Assembly (NCBI GenBank): GCA_937922085.1
Contig: CAKZVD010000003.1
Span: forward strand, 1 to 64,000
Source: an uncultured Tenacibaculum sp.
GTDB lineage: Bacteria > Bacteroidota > Bacteroidia > Flavobacteriales > Flavobacteriaceae
Reading direction: 5' to 3'
Length of the DNA stretch: 64,000 nucleotides
Position numbers and translations under genes: made by a program. A model generated the notes under the pieces. It made no database searches and was not told the origin of the DNA. It saw nothing but the letters and a program-made list of their open reading frames with translations. This document shows positions 1-10,195 of the stretch, piece by piece. The first letter of the stretch is position 1. Every line of letters starts with the position of its first letter.

Positions 1-1500
1 AAAAACATAAGTAAATTGATATTCTTTTTTAAGTTGATTCAATAAATTTAAAACTTGTGCTTGAACAGAAACATCTAATGCAGATACAGATTCATCACAA
101 ATAATCAATTTTGGTTGCAATGCAATAGCTCGAGCAATTCCTACTCGTTGTCGTTGACCTCCAGAAAATTCATGAGGATACCTATTAAAGTGTGAGTCAT
201 CTAATCCTACTTTTTTAAGTAAATCATATACATACTGTCTTCTTTCTTTCTCAGTAGATAGAATTTTATGAACCTTCATAGGTTCTAAAATTGCTTTGCC
301 AATCGTTATTCTAGGGTTTAATGAAGAAAAAGGATCTTGAAAGATGATTTGAATTTCTTTTCTAATTTTTTTTAAAGTTGTTTTATCAAGTTTAGTAATA
401 TCATTTCCACGATAGAAAACTTGTCCAGAAGTAGCTTTTTCTAATTGTAAAATTGTTCTTCCTAAAGTTGTTTTTCCACAGCCAGATTCACCAACTAATC
501 CCAATGTTTCACCTTCAAAAATATTAAAAGAAATATCGTCAACAGCTTTAACGATTTTGTTTTTTGAAAATAAAAAAGGTTTAGAAATAAATTCTTTTTT
601 AAGGTTTTTAACTTCAAGTAAAGGCTTGTTTTTGTAAAGTGTTTCATGTAATTCAAACCGTTCCTTGTTTGAGTAAACAGTATTATCTATAGAATTGTGA
701 ATGAAATCGCTTACTGTAGGTAGTTTTTTTAAACGGTTAGAAAGACTTGGCTTTGAATTAATAAGTGCTTTTGTATAATTTTCTTTAGGGTGATGAAAAA
801 CAGTAGCGGTACTTCCTTTTTCTATAATTTCACCCTTATACATGACAATTACCTCATCAGCAATTTCTGAAACTAAGTTTAAGTCATGAGATATAAATAA
901 AACACTCATTTTTGTTTCTTTTTGCAATTCCTTTAAAAGCGCTATTATTTCCTTTTGAACGGTAACATCTAATGCTGTAGTAGGTTCATCAGCAATAAGT
1001 AATTGAGGTTTGCAAGCTATTGCCATGGCAATCATTACACGTTGTTTTTGACCTCCACTAATTTCATGTGGGTATGAATTGTAAATATTTTCAGGCCTAG
1101 GAAGTTTTACTTTTTTAAATAATTGAACTACCTCTTTTTTTATTGTTTTGTTAGGTAAATTAGTATGTTGTTTTAAAATTTCAAAAACTTGAATACCACA
1201 AGTAGCACTTGGATTTAAAGAACTCATTGGTTCTTGAAAAATCATTGAAATTTGATTACCTCTAATAGTGCTAAACTCTTTTTCATTTAAATTTAAAAGA
1301 TTACTATTATTAAATACAATTTCACCATTTATAAAAGCATTATTGGGTAATAATCCCATGATACTTTTTGATGTTATTGATTTTCCACTACCACTTTCAC
1401 CAACTAAGCCCACTATTGTATTTGGTTTTATCTCAAAAGAAACTTCATTTATGATAATACTCTTGTTAAAAGAAATAGAAAGTTTTTTTATTTTTAGCAT
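1..1500 (-). CDS. Peptide/nickel-type ABC transporter, fused double ATP-binding protein (partial)
   Basis: This gene is absent from the ORF track because it runs off the left edge; I translated it from the ATG whose complement ends at 1500, and the frame stays open to base 1. It has two ABC ATPase domains in tandem. The first has Walker A GESGSGKS (about residue 34), signature SGGQKQR and Walker B LLIADEPTTALD. The second has GESGCGKTT, SGGQRQRVGIARAI and LIICDESVSALD. This is the DppD-DppF/OppD-OppF fusion (GsiA/YejF-like) that powers uptake of oligopeptides or related solutes at the inner membrane. The C-terminus and any permease partners lie outside the window. Substrate cannot be read from the ATPase. 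Confidence 0.93.
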   Translation of the reverse strand, partial: MLKIKKLSISFNKSIIINEVSFEIKPNTIVGLVGESGSGKSITSKSIMGLLPNNAFINGEIVFNNSNLLNLNEKEFSTIRGNQISMIFQEPMSSLNPSATCGIQVFEILKQHTNLPNKTIKKEVVQLFKKVKLPRPENIYNSYPHEISGGQKQRVMIAMAIACKPQLLIADEPTTALDVTVQKEIIALLKELQKETKMSVLFISHDLNLVSEIADEVIVMYKGEIIEKGSTATVFHHPKENYTKALINSKPSLSNRLKKLPTVSDFIHNSIDNTVYSNKERFELHETLYKNKPLLEVKNLKKEFISKPFLFSKNKIVKAVDDISFNIFEGETLGLVGESGCGKTTLGRTILQLEKATSGQVFYRGNDITKLDKTTLKKIRKEIQIIFQDPFSSLNPRITIGKAILEPMKVHKILSTEKERRQYVYDLLKKVGLDDSHFNRYPHEFSGGQRQRVGIARAIALQPKLIICDESVSALDVSVQAQVLNLLNQLKKEYQFTYVF

Positions 1501-1600
1501 ATTAAAGGGTTAAATGTATGGGTTATCTTTAAAAAAATGGTTAATGTGTTGTTATTATGAATAAAAGCTTGTTGTTTTTTTCATTTTAAATAAAAAAATC

Positions 1601-1631
1601 TATATTTGGCGAAATATTAACAAAATATTAA
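1601..1631 (+). promoter_or_regulatory. Promoter and shared leader of the T9SS protease gene
   Basis: A Bacteroidota -7 box (TATATTTG) is followed by GCGAA and a TTAACAAAA run. The same block occurs at 5583 ahead of the next T9SS protein with only a few changes. The ATG lies 72 bp after the box. No convincing -33 TTTG is seen at the usual spacing. Confidence 0.6.
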
Positions 1632-1679
1632 GTATTTCGTTAATATTTTTTAACACAAAACCATTTAAAACCCTTCAAA

Positions 1680-4600
1680 ATGAAAAACTATTACATGGGA
1701 AAGTTTTTGTTTTCCGCAGCTTTGATGGCTTCGTGCTTTCAAATAAGTGCGCAAAATAAAAAAGAAGTTCAACAAATTCGTAGTAAATACAATTTGAATA
1801 AACTTCAAAGTATGGAACAAAAATTTTCTAAAAAAGTCTCTAAGGAAAAAGAAGCAGCTAACTTAATAGCAAAACAAAAAGGTTGGAAAACAGAAATTAC
1901 GACAAAGGATGGGCGTTTTTTAGAGCTACAAAAAGTTGTAAACGGTAAGCCAATTTATTATACTACGTTTAATGTAGATGCAGCAAAATCTACAAGAACG
2001 AATCATTTAAATAACGGAGGTTCTTTAGGGTTAAACTTAATGGGACAAAGTATGACAGCCCATGTATGGGATGGTGGTATTGCAAGAGCAACGCATCAAG
2101 AATATGATGGAGCAGGAGGTAATAACCGTTATTCAGTAGGTGATGGTCATACAACATTAAACTTTCATGCTGCTCACGTAACAGGAACAATAATGGCTGC
2201 AGGAATCGATGCAAATGCAAAAGGAATGGCACCTCATGCAAAAGCAGTAGGTCACTTTTGGGATAACGATCAGTCAGAAGCTACTTCTGCTGCTGCTAAT
2301 GGAATGTTAATATCAAACCACTCTTATGGTTTTGCAGCAAGAAATCCAAATACGGGTCAAGTACAATTACCTCAACACTTTTTTGGAGGATATATTGATG
2401 AGTCTCGTGGTTGGGATGAAATTATGTTTAATGCACCAAATTATTTGATGGTAGTTGCTGCAGGTAATGATGGAAACGATAATACAGCAAATAATAACCC
2501 AACTGGTGGTTCTGGATTTGATAAATTAACAGGTCATTCAACTTCAAAAAACAATTTAGTTGTAGCAAATGCTCAAGATGCAAATGTGAATTCAAACGGT
2601 AATTTAGTATCTGTTTCTATCAATAGTTCAAGTAGTGAAGGTCCTACAGATGATTTTCGTATTAAACCAGATATTACAGGTAATGGTACAGGGGTTTATT
2701 CTTCTTACCATAATAGTAATACTGCTTATAACTCTATTACAGGAACTTCTATGGCTTCTCCTAATGTGGCTGGATCTTTATTATTGTTACAACAACACCA
2801 TAATAATGAAAAAGGAAGTTTTATGAGATCTGCTACACTTAAAGGTTTAGCGCTTCATACAGCTGATGATGCTGGTGCTTCTGGACCAGATGCAGTTTTT
2901 GGATGGGGATTATTAAATGCTAAGGCTGCTGCTGAAACAATTACTAAAGAAGGTAATGAAACAAAAATTGAAGAATTAACATTAACAGCAGGACAAACAT
3001 ATACTATTACTGTTGATTCTGATGGAACAAACCCATTATTAGCTTCTATTTCTTGGACAGATAGACCAGGTGTAGCTAATACTACAGTAAATTCTACAAC
3101 ACCAGTTTTAGTAAATGATTTAGATATAAGAGTTTCTAAAGGAGGAACTGAGTTCTTACCATATGAATTAACTGGAGCTACAACTAATGCAAAAAGAGAT
3201 AATAATGTAGATCCTTATGAAAGAATTGATATTAATGGAGCTTCAGGAACATATACAATTACTGTTACTCATAAAGGAACATTAACAGGAGGAAGTCAAA
3301 ACTATTCATTAATAGTTACAGGTTTAACAGGTACACCAGTTGTATGTAATGCAACAACACCAACAGGAGTTTCAGTTTCTGGAGTTTCAGTTTCAGAAGC
3401 TACAGTTTCATGGAATGCAGTTACTGCTGCAACATATGATGTAAGATATCGTGTTGTTGGTTCTTCTTCTTGGACAACAAATGCAGTTGCTAGTACTACT
3501 TCAACATTATCTGGATTAACAGCTTCTACTCAATATCAAGTTCAAGTACGTAGTAAGTGTTCTTCAGGTAATTCATCTTATAGTTCATCAACAAACTTTA
3601 CAACAACAGCTGCACCAGTATTTTGTTCGTCAGGAATTAGTTCTTTTCCATATAGTGAAGGATTTGAATCTAATGCGGGTTGGACTCAAGCAGGAGGAGA
3701 CGATGGAGATTGGGTAAGAAGAAGTGGTAGTACACCTTCAAATACTACAGGTCCAAGTTCAGCAGATGAAGGATCTTCATATTTATTTTTAGAAGCATCT
3801 AGTAATAGTAGTGCTGGACAAATAGGGTCAAATGCTACAGCAATTTTAGAGAGTGGATGTTTTGATTTATCAGGACAATCTGCAGCAACATTTGCATTTA
3901 AAAACCATATGTACGGAACTGATATAGGTTCATTAACTTTACAAGCAACAACCAATGGAAGTACATGGACTAATGTATGGACAGAGTCAGGAAATAAAGG
4001 AAACCAATGGAATTCAATTTCTGTAGATTTAGCTTCTTATGTAGGAAGTAGTGTTAAATTAAGATTTGTTGGAGTAACAGGAAATGGATGGAGAAGTGAT
4101 ATCGCTATTGATGATTTATCAATTTCTGCTACTGCTGCAGGTTCAGATACACAAGCACCATCAGCACCGTCTAATGTACAAGCATCTAGTATTGCTCAAA
4201 CGACAGCTACAATTAGCTGGTCTGCTTCAACAGATAATGTTGCAGTAACAGGATATGATGTTTACCAAGGAGCTACTAGTATAGGTACTGTAACAAATAC
4301 TTCAGCAAATGTTACAGGTTTAACAGCTAATACAAGTTATACTTTTTCTATAAGAGCAAAAGATGCTGCAGGAAATGAATCTTCAGCAGGTTCAGTAACG
4401 TTTACTACAGAAAGTGATACTACAACACCAGTAAATTATTGTGCTTCTAGTGGAAACCGTTCTTCTTTTGAGTGGATTGATAATGTAGAATTAGGGGGTA
4501 TGACAAATAGCTCAGGAAATGACGGAGGTTACGAAGATTATACTGCTAATGTAGCAACTTTATCTAGAGGTAGTTCAAACACAATGATCGTAAGTGCTGG

Positions 4601-5156
4601 ATTTAGCGGTCAGGCATATACAGAATTTTGGGCTGTTTGGATAGATTTTAACCAAAACGGTACATTTGAAGCTAGTGAACAAGTTGTTAATGGATCTTCT
4701 TCTAGTGCAGATAATTTATCTAGTACTGTAGATGTTCCTTCAGGTGCAACTTTAGGTCAAACTAGAATGCGTGTTTCTATGAAATATAATGCAGCACAAA
4801 CTGCTTGTGAAAATTTTGCAGATGGTGAAGTAGAAGATTACACAGTTAATATTACGGCAAGTACTACTAGTGCTAATTTCTATACAACATTTAGTAATTC
4901 AAATCCTTTAGGAAATGAAGATGCATTTAAGGTAGCTACATATCCAAATCCAGCTACTAATTTTGTGCAAATACAATTAGCGAATAGAAGTGAAGGATTA
5001 AATTCGTATAAAATTGTTAATACTATTGGACAAACTGTTCAAGAAGGAAGTTTAACAAGTCAAAGAGTAGACATTTCTAAATTAAACATAGGTATGTATA
5101 TTTTAGAAGTTAATGACGGACAAAAAGCATTTACAACTAAGTTGGTTAAAAGATAA
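1680..5156 (+). CDS. Secreted subtilisin-like (S8) protease, modular, T9SS type A sorting domain
   Basis: A 1158-residue exported serine protease. A signal peptide (about 1-24, ending ...ISAQ) is followed by an S8 domain whose triad is visible as Asp131 (VWDGG), His166 (HAAHVTGT) and Ser357 (GTSMASP). Then come a jelly-roll P-domain-like segment (about 425-550), a fibronectin type III domain (about 557-640), a MAM-like beta-sandwich (about 650-795), a second Fn3 (about 830-910), a GEVEDY module (ends GEVEDYTVNI) and a C-terminal type IX sorting domain (about 1085-1158, ending TTKLVKR). It is therefore sent through the Por system to the surface or medium. The second Fn3 and MAM module are very close to those of the next gene, which suggests module copying. 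It is a single gene with its own terminator. Confidence 0.95.
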   Translation: MKNYYMGKFLFSAALMASCFQISAQNKKEVQQIRSKYNLNKLQSMEQKFSKKVSKEKEAANLIAKQKGWKTEITTKDGRFLELQKVVNGKPIYYTTFNVDAAKSTRTNHLNNGGSLGLNLMGQSMTAHVWDGGIARATHQEYDGAGGNNRYSVGDGHTTLNFHAAHVTGTIMAAGIDANAKGMAPHAKAVGHFWDNDQSEATSAAANGMLISNHSYGFAARNPNTGQVQLPQHFFGGYIDESRGWDEIMFNAPNYLMVVAAGNDGNDNTANNNPTGGSGFDKLTGHSTSKNNLVVANAQDANVNSNGNLVSVSINSSSSEGPTDDFRIKPDITGNGTGVYSSYHNSNTAYNSITGTSMASPNVAGSLLLLQQHHNNEKGSFMRSATLKGLALHTADDAGASGPDAVFGWGLLNAKAAAETITKEGNETKIEELTLTAGQTYTITVDSDGTNPLLASISWTDRPGVANTTVNSTTPVLVNDLDIRVSKGGTEFLPYELTGATTNAKRDNNVDPYERIDINGASGTYTITVTHKGTLTGGSQNYSLIVTGLTGTPVVCNATTPTGVSVSGVSVSEATVSWNAVTAATYDVRYRVVGSSSWTTNAVASTTSTLSGLTASTQYQVQVRSKCSSGNSSYSSSTNFTTTAAPVFCSSGISSFPYSEGFESNAGWTQAGGDDGDWVRRSGSTPSNTTGPSSADEGSSYLFLEASSNSSAGQIGSNATAILESGCFDLSGQSAATFAFKNHMYGTDIGSLTLQATTNGSTWTNVWTESGNKGNQWNSISVDLASYVGSSVKLRFVGVTGNGWRSDIAIDDLSISATAAGSDTQAPSAPSNVQASSIAQTTATISWSASTDNVAVTGYDVYQGATSIGTVTNTSANVTGLTANTSYTFSIRAKDAAGNESSAGSVTFTTESDTTTPVNYCASSGNRSSFEWIDNVELGGMTNSSGNDGGYEDYTANVATLSRGSSNTMIVSAGFSGQAYTEFWAVWIDFNQNGTFEASEQVVNGSSSSADNLSSTVDVPSGATLGQTRMRVSMKYNAAQTACENFADGEVEDYTVNITASTTSANFYTTFSNSNPLGNEDAFKVATYPNPATNFVQIQLANRSEGLNSYKIVNTIGQTVQEGSLTSQRVDISKLNIGMYILEVNDGQKAFTTKLVKR

Positions 5157-5185
5157 AGCCCTTCAATTATTTACAACCAATAATA

Positions 5186-5216
5186 AAGGCTGTCTGAAAA
5201 GACAGTCTTTTTTTTT
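5186..5216 (+). terminator. Rho-independent terminator of the S8 protease gene
   Basis: An imperfect hairpin GGCTGTCT/AGACAGTC with a GAAA-type loop is followed by a run of T, 30 bp after the stop codon. The rest of 5217-5582 contains no ORF or repeat that I can support. Confidence 0.85.
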
Positions 5217-5582
5217 GTTTAAATCAATATATTATAGTGAATCTTAAAAGGTTTTTTTAAAACGATTTCATTTTTGTATAACAGTATTTATCAATCTGAA
5301 TTCAATCAATAATAATAAAATATAGAAATGGTATTTGCTTTTAAGAGGGACGAGAAATTGGGTGTTTTGTAAATAACCTTTTGAGATGTAAATCAAAATC
5401 ATCTACTTTTAAACAAGAGAATATCAGTAGTTTTTCCTTTGTTCTATTTTATTAAAAAAAGTTTTTTTAAATAAAATCCCTAACTATTGTTGGATATAGT
5501 ATGCTTAACAGCATAAAATAATCAAATTCATTAATAATTATAAAAAAAAAACATCTTTTTTTTATTTTGTTTAATAAAAACA

Positions 5583-5613
5583 TATATTTGGCGAATAATT
5601 AACAAAAAATTAA
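5583..5613 (+). promoter_or_regulatory. Promoter and shared leader of the BNR/sortilin T9SS gene
   Basis: TATATTTGGCGAA followed by an AT stretch with TTAACAAAA almost repeats the block at 1601. The start codon is 80 bp after the box. The match extends past the -7 box into the likely transcribed leader, so it may include a shared regulatory or mRNA element as well as the promoter. Confidence 0.6.
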
Positions 5614-5669
5614 TGTTTTAGTTGATTATTTATAATATGAAGTATTAGTTAATCAATAAAATCCTTTCA

Positions 5670-8600
5670 ATGAAAAAAAAGTACTCAAAGAAATCTTTGC
5701 TTGGAGGTTTGTCTTTAGTTGTAGCCTTAACAGTTGGTTATAATGAATATCAATCTTTTAAAGAAAAAAAAGAGATTGAAACAAAAAGACAAGTTCATGC
5801 AGAGTTTTTAAAAAACAGTCCTTATAACGAAACCTTACAATGGGACAAAAAAACTAGAAAAAACAACGGTCTTCCTCCAAATAGATATTTTGAACAAATG
5901 TGGGAGTTAACAATTAACCCAGCCACAGGAAGTTTAGAACAAGAAAATGTTACGAAACTTCGTGAACAATTAATGTCTAATAGAGTTGCTCGAAGAGCTC
6001 CAGGAGATACTGGTAATGCTTGGGTAGAAAGAGGACCTAACAATGTAGGTGGTAGAACAAGAGTTATCATGTTTGACCCTAATGACGCAACAAATAGACG
6101 TGTTTATGCAGGTGGTGTTAGTGGAGGATTATGGAGAAATAATGATATTACTAATGCAAACTCACAATGGCAGAGAGTTCAAAATGTGCCAGGAAATTTA
6201 GCGGTAACTTCTATTACTGTAGACCCAAGAAATTCTAACACTTGGTATGTTGGTACTGGAGAACAGTATACAGCAGGAGATGTTGTTGGTAATGGAGTTT
6301 ATAGAACTACAAATGGGGGTACTACTTGGACAGCTGTTACTATTCCTGCAGCTGGTGGTGGTGACATCAATTTGAATGCGAATAATGTTTTCTTATCAGG
6401 TATTCATTATGTAAACGACATTTTGGCTTGGGATAATGGAACATCTACTGAGTTATTTGTAGCTGTAGGAGCACATGTATATGGAGATGCATCTTCTCCA
6501 GCAAACTGGTTAGGATTACAATCGGCTGGTTTATATCGCTCTACAAATGGAGGTACAACATGGAATAGAATTGAGAGTGCTAACATGAGATTCGATTTTA
6601 GAGGGAGTGATTATTACTACATTCCTAATGACTTAGAAATAGGTGCTGACAATAGAGTTTGGATGGGAACAATTGGTTCTGCCATAGGAGAAGGAGGAAG
6701 AGTATTTAGTTCTACTAATGGAGGTACTTGGACAGAAGCAGCAGCTTCACCTTTAACAGAATCTAATAGAGTAGAAATTGAACCATCTGCTTCTGATGCT
6801 GATAAATTATATGTATTAGCTCAAGGAACAGAACGTGCAACACCTGTACGTATTTTTGAAACTACAAATGCTTTTACAACAGTAAGAACATTGAGTTTAC
6901 CAAATGATGCTGATAGAGGTATACCTGCTAATGACTTTACTAGAGGACAAGCGTTCTATGATTTAGTAATAGAAGCAGATCCAAATGATGATGATATTGT
7001 ATATGTAGGAGGTATAGATTTATTTAGAACTACGAATGGTGGTACTTCTTGGAATCAGTTATCGCAGTGGAATCTTCCGAATGATGTTCATGCCGATCAG
7101 CATTCAATTGCTTTTGCAAATAATTCTTCTACTAGAATGTTATTTGGAAACGATGGAGGTGTTTATTACTCAAATAATTCAGGAGGTACAATTAATGCAA
7201 GAAATAGAGGGTATAATGTTACTCAATTTGTAAAAGCTGCTATTGGTCCTGATGGTCGTGGAGATACGAGTGGTATTTTTACTGCGGGTGCACAAGATAA
7301 CGGAACACAAGCATTTAGAAATGCTTCAGCAGGAGTTAATAGTTCTACTGAATTAAGTGATGGTGACGGTTTTTATACTTTTGTTGATAAAGACGGTCAG
7401 TTTATGATTTCTACTTTTGTTAATAATGTAATTTATCGTTTTAATTTACCTTGGAATGGTAGAGGTAGAAGACAAGGAGGAGCAACTACTTTATCTAGTA
7501 GTCAAACTACTGGAGATTTTGTAAATCAAATGGATTTTGATAGTGATGCAAATCGTTTATTAACGAATAATTCAACTAGAGCAACAGATACAGCTCCTGC
7601 AGTAAATGCTATTTTAAGTATCAATGTTGCTGCTAATTCAAGAGGAACATTAACGAACGATTTATTAACAGCAAAACCAACAGCATTTAGAGCATCTCCA
7701 TTTAGAGCAAACAGATGGTTTGTTGGTTTAGCAGATGGTAATCTTTTAAGACTTTCTAATGTTACTAATTCAAGTGCTACATTTGCAAATATTACAACTC
7801 CTTTTGTAGGGTCTATTTCTTCAGTGAGATTTGGTGCTACTGAAAATGATATTTTTGTAACGATACATAATTACGGTGTTGTAAGTGTATGGGCTACAGA
7901 TGATGGTGGTGCAAATTGGGATAATAAAGAAGGAGATTTACCAAATATTCCTGTAAGAGACTTTTTACAAAATCCTTTAGATAGAAATGAAGCAATTGTA
8001 GCTACTCAATTAGGAGTTTGGTCTACTTCAAACTTTAATGCTGCTGCACCTACATGGACACAATCATATAATGGTATGAGTGATGTTAGTGTAACTTCTT
8101 TTGACTACTGGAATGTTAATGGAAATAATACTGAAAACAGAATTATAGCATCTACATATGGTAGAGGTGTATTTACAGGGACTTTTACAGCCAATACTGT
8201 TGCTGATAATCAAGCACCATCAGTACCTAATAATGTAACTGCTTCAAATGTTGGGTCAACTTCATTAACATTGAGTTGGAATGCATCTACAGATAACGTT
8301 GGTGTTACTGGATATGATGTTTTTAGAGGAACAACTTTAGTTGGAACTTCTACAACAACATCTTTTAATGTTACTGGGTTATCAGCAAGTACAGCCTATA
8401 CTTTTACAGTAAGAGCTAAAGATGCTGCTAATAATGAATCTGCGGCTAGTAGTGCAGTTAATGTAACAACAACAGGAGTTACTCTATCTTGTTCATCAAC
8501 AGTTTCTTCTTTTCCATATAGTCAAGGTTTTGAATCTAATGTAGGTTGGACTCAAGTATCTGGAGATGATGGAAACTGGTTAAGAGATAGTAATGGTACA

Positions 8601-9788
8601 CCTTCTAATAATACAGGACCGAGTTCTGCTACTGAAGGTTCTTTCTACTTATTTTTAGAAGCTTCAAATAATAGTAGTGCAGGACAAATAGGATCAAATG
8701 CAACAGCAATTTTAGAAAGCCCTTGTTTTGATCTTTCAGGAGTATCAACAGCAAACTTTTCTTTTAGTAATCATATGTTTGGAAATAATGTTGGTTCATT
8801 AACTGCTCAAGTATCTACAGATGGAACTACATTTACAAATGTATGGACAGAGTCAGGAAACCAAGGAAATCAATGGAATGATGTTTCTGTAGATTTAAAT
8901 ACTTATGTAGGATCTACAGTAAAAATTAGATTTGTTGGTACAACAGGAAACGGTTGGAGTAGTGATATTGCCATAGATAATGTTTCATTAACATCAGGAG
9001 GAGGAACTACACCTCCAACACCAACATGTGAAGCTATCGATTTTAATGATTTTACAGTAAGTGGGTTTTCTAATCAAGATAATGTTGGTAATTTCTCTGT
9101 AAATGGAAATGGATCTTCATTAACATTAACGAATAATACATGGAAGCACATTTTACTAGATTATACCGTTACAGCTAATACTGTAATTGAGTTTGAATTT
9201 AGTAGTACTTCAGAGGGAGAAATTCATGGAATAGGTTTTGAAAATGATAATACATTAACAGCCAATAATTATTTTAAATTACATGGAACACAAAACTATG
9301 GTATCACTAATTTTGATAATTATTCAAATGGAACAACAACTTATGTAATTGCAGTAGGAAGTTCGTATACAGGAAATATGGATAGATTAGTGTTTATTAA
9401 TGATAATGATGGAGGATCTGGAAACACTTCTACTTTTACTAATGTAAGAATTTATGAAGGTTCTTGTGGAAATTCAGCAAATATTGCTACAGCACAATTA
9501 TCTAGTACCAGAGTAGATGTTTTAGGAGATGAAGATGAAAACTTATTATCTTCTTTAACTTTAGCACCAAACCCTATTGTAAAAGGTAATATGTTAAGAA
9601 TACTATCATCAAATGCTAGTAAATTATCAAATACTTCATATACTTTATACAACACATTCGGACAAGCTGTAGGTAAAGGAAAGTTAGAAAATGGATTAAT
9701 AAATACAGAAAAGTTAGCGACTGGGATGTATATAATTAATTTTAATAATGAATTCACGAATACTTCAAAACGTTTTATCGTTAAGTAA
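5670..9788 (+). CDS. Secreted sortilin/BNR-repeat protein with Fn3, MAM and T9SS sorting domains
   Basis: A 1372-residue exported protein. An N-terminal hydrophobic signal (about 8-27) is followed by a large beta-propeller region (about 100-830) with repeated T..GG.TW Asp-box/BNR-type motifs such as TTNGGTTWTAV and STNGGTTWNRI, as in VPS10/sortilin-type glycosidase-like propellers. Next come an Fn3 domain (about 850-940), a MAM-like sandwich (about 950-1110), a further beta-sandwich (about 1120-1275) and a type IX sorting tail ending KRFIVK. The propeller has no recognisable catalytic set, so binding or adhesion is as likely as hydrolysis. The Fn3-MAM part is nearly the same as in the S8 protease upstream, indicating duplication or conversion between neighbours. 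Confidence 0.9.
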   Translation: MKKKYSKKSLLGGLSLVVALTVGYNEYQSFKEKKEIETKRQVHAEFLKNSPYNETLQWDKKTRKNNGLPPNRYFEQMWELTINPATGSLEQENVTKLREQLMSNRVARRAPGDTGNAWVERGPNNVGGRTRVIMFDPNDATNRRVYAGGVSGGLWRNNDITNANSQWQRVQNVPGNLAVTSITVDPRNSNTWYVGTGEQYTAGDVVGNGVYRTTNGGTTWTAVTIPAAGGGDINLNANNVFLSGIHYVNDILAWDNGTSTELFVAVGAHVYGDASSPANWLGLQSAGLYRSTNGGTTWNRIESANMRFDFRGSDYYYIPNDLEIGADNRVWMGTIGSAIGEGGRVFSSTNGGTWTEAAASPLTESNRVEIEPSASDADKLYVLAQGTERATPVRIFETTNAFTTVRTLSLPNDADRGIPANDFTRGQAFYDLVIEADPNDDDIVYVGGIDLFRTTNGGTSWNQLSQWNLPNDVHADQHSIAFANNSSTRMLFGNDGGVYYSNNSGGTINARNRGYNVTQFVKAAIGPDGRGDTSGIFTAGAQDNGTQAFRNASAGVNSSTELSDGDGFYTFVDKDGQFMISTFVNNVIYRFNLPWNGRGRRQGGATTLSSSQTTGDFVNQMDFDSDANRLLTNNSTRATDTAPAVNAILSINVAANSRGTLTNDLLTAKPTAFRASPFRANRWFVGLADGNLLRLSNVTNSSATFANITTPFVGSISSVRFGATENDIFVTIHNYGVVSVWATDDGGANWDNKEGDLPNIPVRDFLQNPLDRNEAIVATQLGVWSTSNFNAAAPTWTQSYNGMSDVSVTSFDYWNVNGNNTENRIIASTYGRGVFTGTFTANTVADNQAPSVPNNVTASNVGSTSLTLSWNASTDNVGVTGYDVFRGTTLVGTSTTTSFNVTGLSASTAYTFTVRAKDAANNESAASSAVNVTTTGVTLSCSSTVSSFPYSQGFESNVGWTQVSGDDGNWLRDSNGTPSNNTGPSSATEGSFYLFLEASNNSSAGQIGSNATAILESPCFDLSGVSTANFSFSNHMFGNNVGSLTAQVSTDGTTFTNVWTESGNQGNQWNDVSVDLNTYVGSTVKIRFVGTTGNGWSSDIAIDNVSLTSGGGTTPPTPTCEAIDFNDFTVSGFSNQDNVGNFSVNGNGSSLTLTNNTWKHILLDYTVTANTVIEFEFSSTSEGEIHGIGFENDNTLTANNYFKLHGTQNYGITNFDNYSNGTTTYVIAVGSSYTGNMDRLVFINDNDGGSGNTSTFTNVRIYEGSCGNSANIATAQLSSTRVDVLGDEDENLLSSLTLAPNPIVKGNMLRILSSNASKLSNTSYTLYNTFGQAVGKGKLENGLINTEKLATGMYIINFNNEFTNTSKRFIVK

Positions 9789-9812
9789 TAGCAAATTCTA
9801 AATAAAATACAT

Positions 9813-9847
9813 AAAACTGCCTAAAAATTATTTTTTAGGCAGTTTTT
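9813..9847 (+). terminator. Terminator of the BNR/sortilin gene
   Basis: AAAACTGCCTAAAAA pairs with TTTTTTAGGCAGTTTT across a very short loop, starting 25 bp after the stop. The T-rich 3' side fits intrinsic termination. Confidence 0.88.
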
Positions 9848-9903
9848 CTTTTTAATATTTTTCAATTATATAAAGTGATTAGTTTAATAAAACACGTGAT
9901 TTA

Positions 9904-10044
9904 AAAGGAAAGTTTTTAAGTCAGATATTAGATGTATGAAATTTAAAATCAGGTTTATATGCTATATTAAGAACTTGTTTTTTATATAGTTATTCGCAAT
10001 GTCAATAAGATCGAAGAGTTTAAAATTGAGTTAGTTAAAAGACA
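9904..10044 (+). pseudogene. Relic of a T9SS C-terminal sorting domain
   Basis: In one frame the sequence reads KGKFLSQILDV*NLKSGLYAI, the typical end of a type IX sorting domain (DVSNLKSGLYAI) with the Ser codon replaced by TGA. After a frame change, FKIELVKR appears, matching the terminal TTKLVKR of the S8 protease, and the following bases resemble the 3' flank of that gene. It is probably the decayed end of a third T9SS cargo gene that once stood in this tandem. No intact ORF remains, and the rest of the gap up to 10195 holds nothing else I can name. Confidence 0.6.
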
Positions 10045-10195
10045 AAACCTTCAACTGTTTATAAAAACGATTACTTTAATTGTCTTTGATGAAAAAAGAG
10101 CCTATAAAAAGGCAATCTAAATGACTACCTTTGCCTTTAATATTAATACTTAATGTGTCTATTTAATTTTAAAAAAGACATATAAAATTTTGTTG

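Noticed and set aside
1268-1513. 81-aa plus-strand ORF
   Set aside because: Shadow of the minus-strand ABC ATPase gene, whose Walker motifs are intact.
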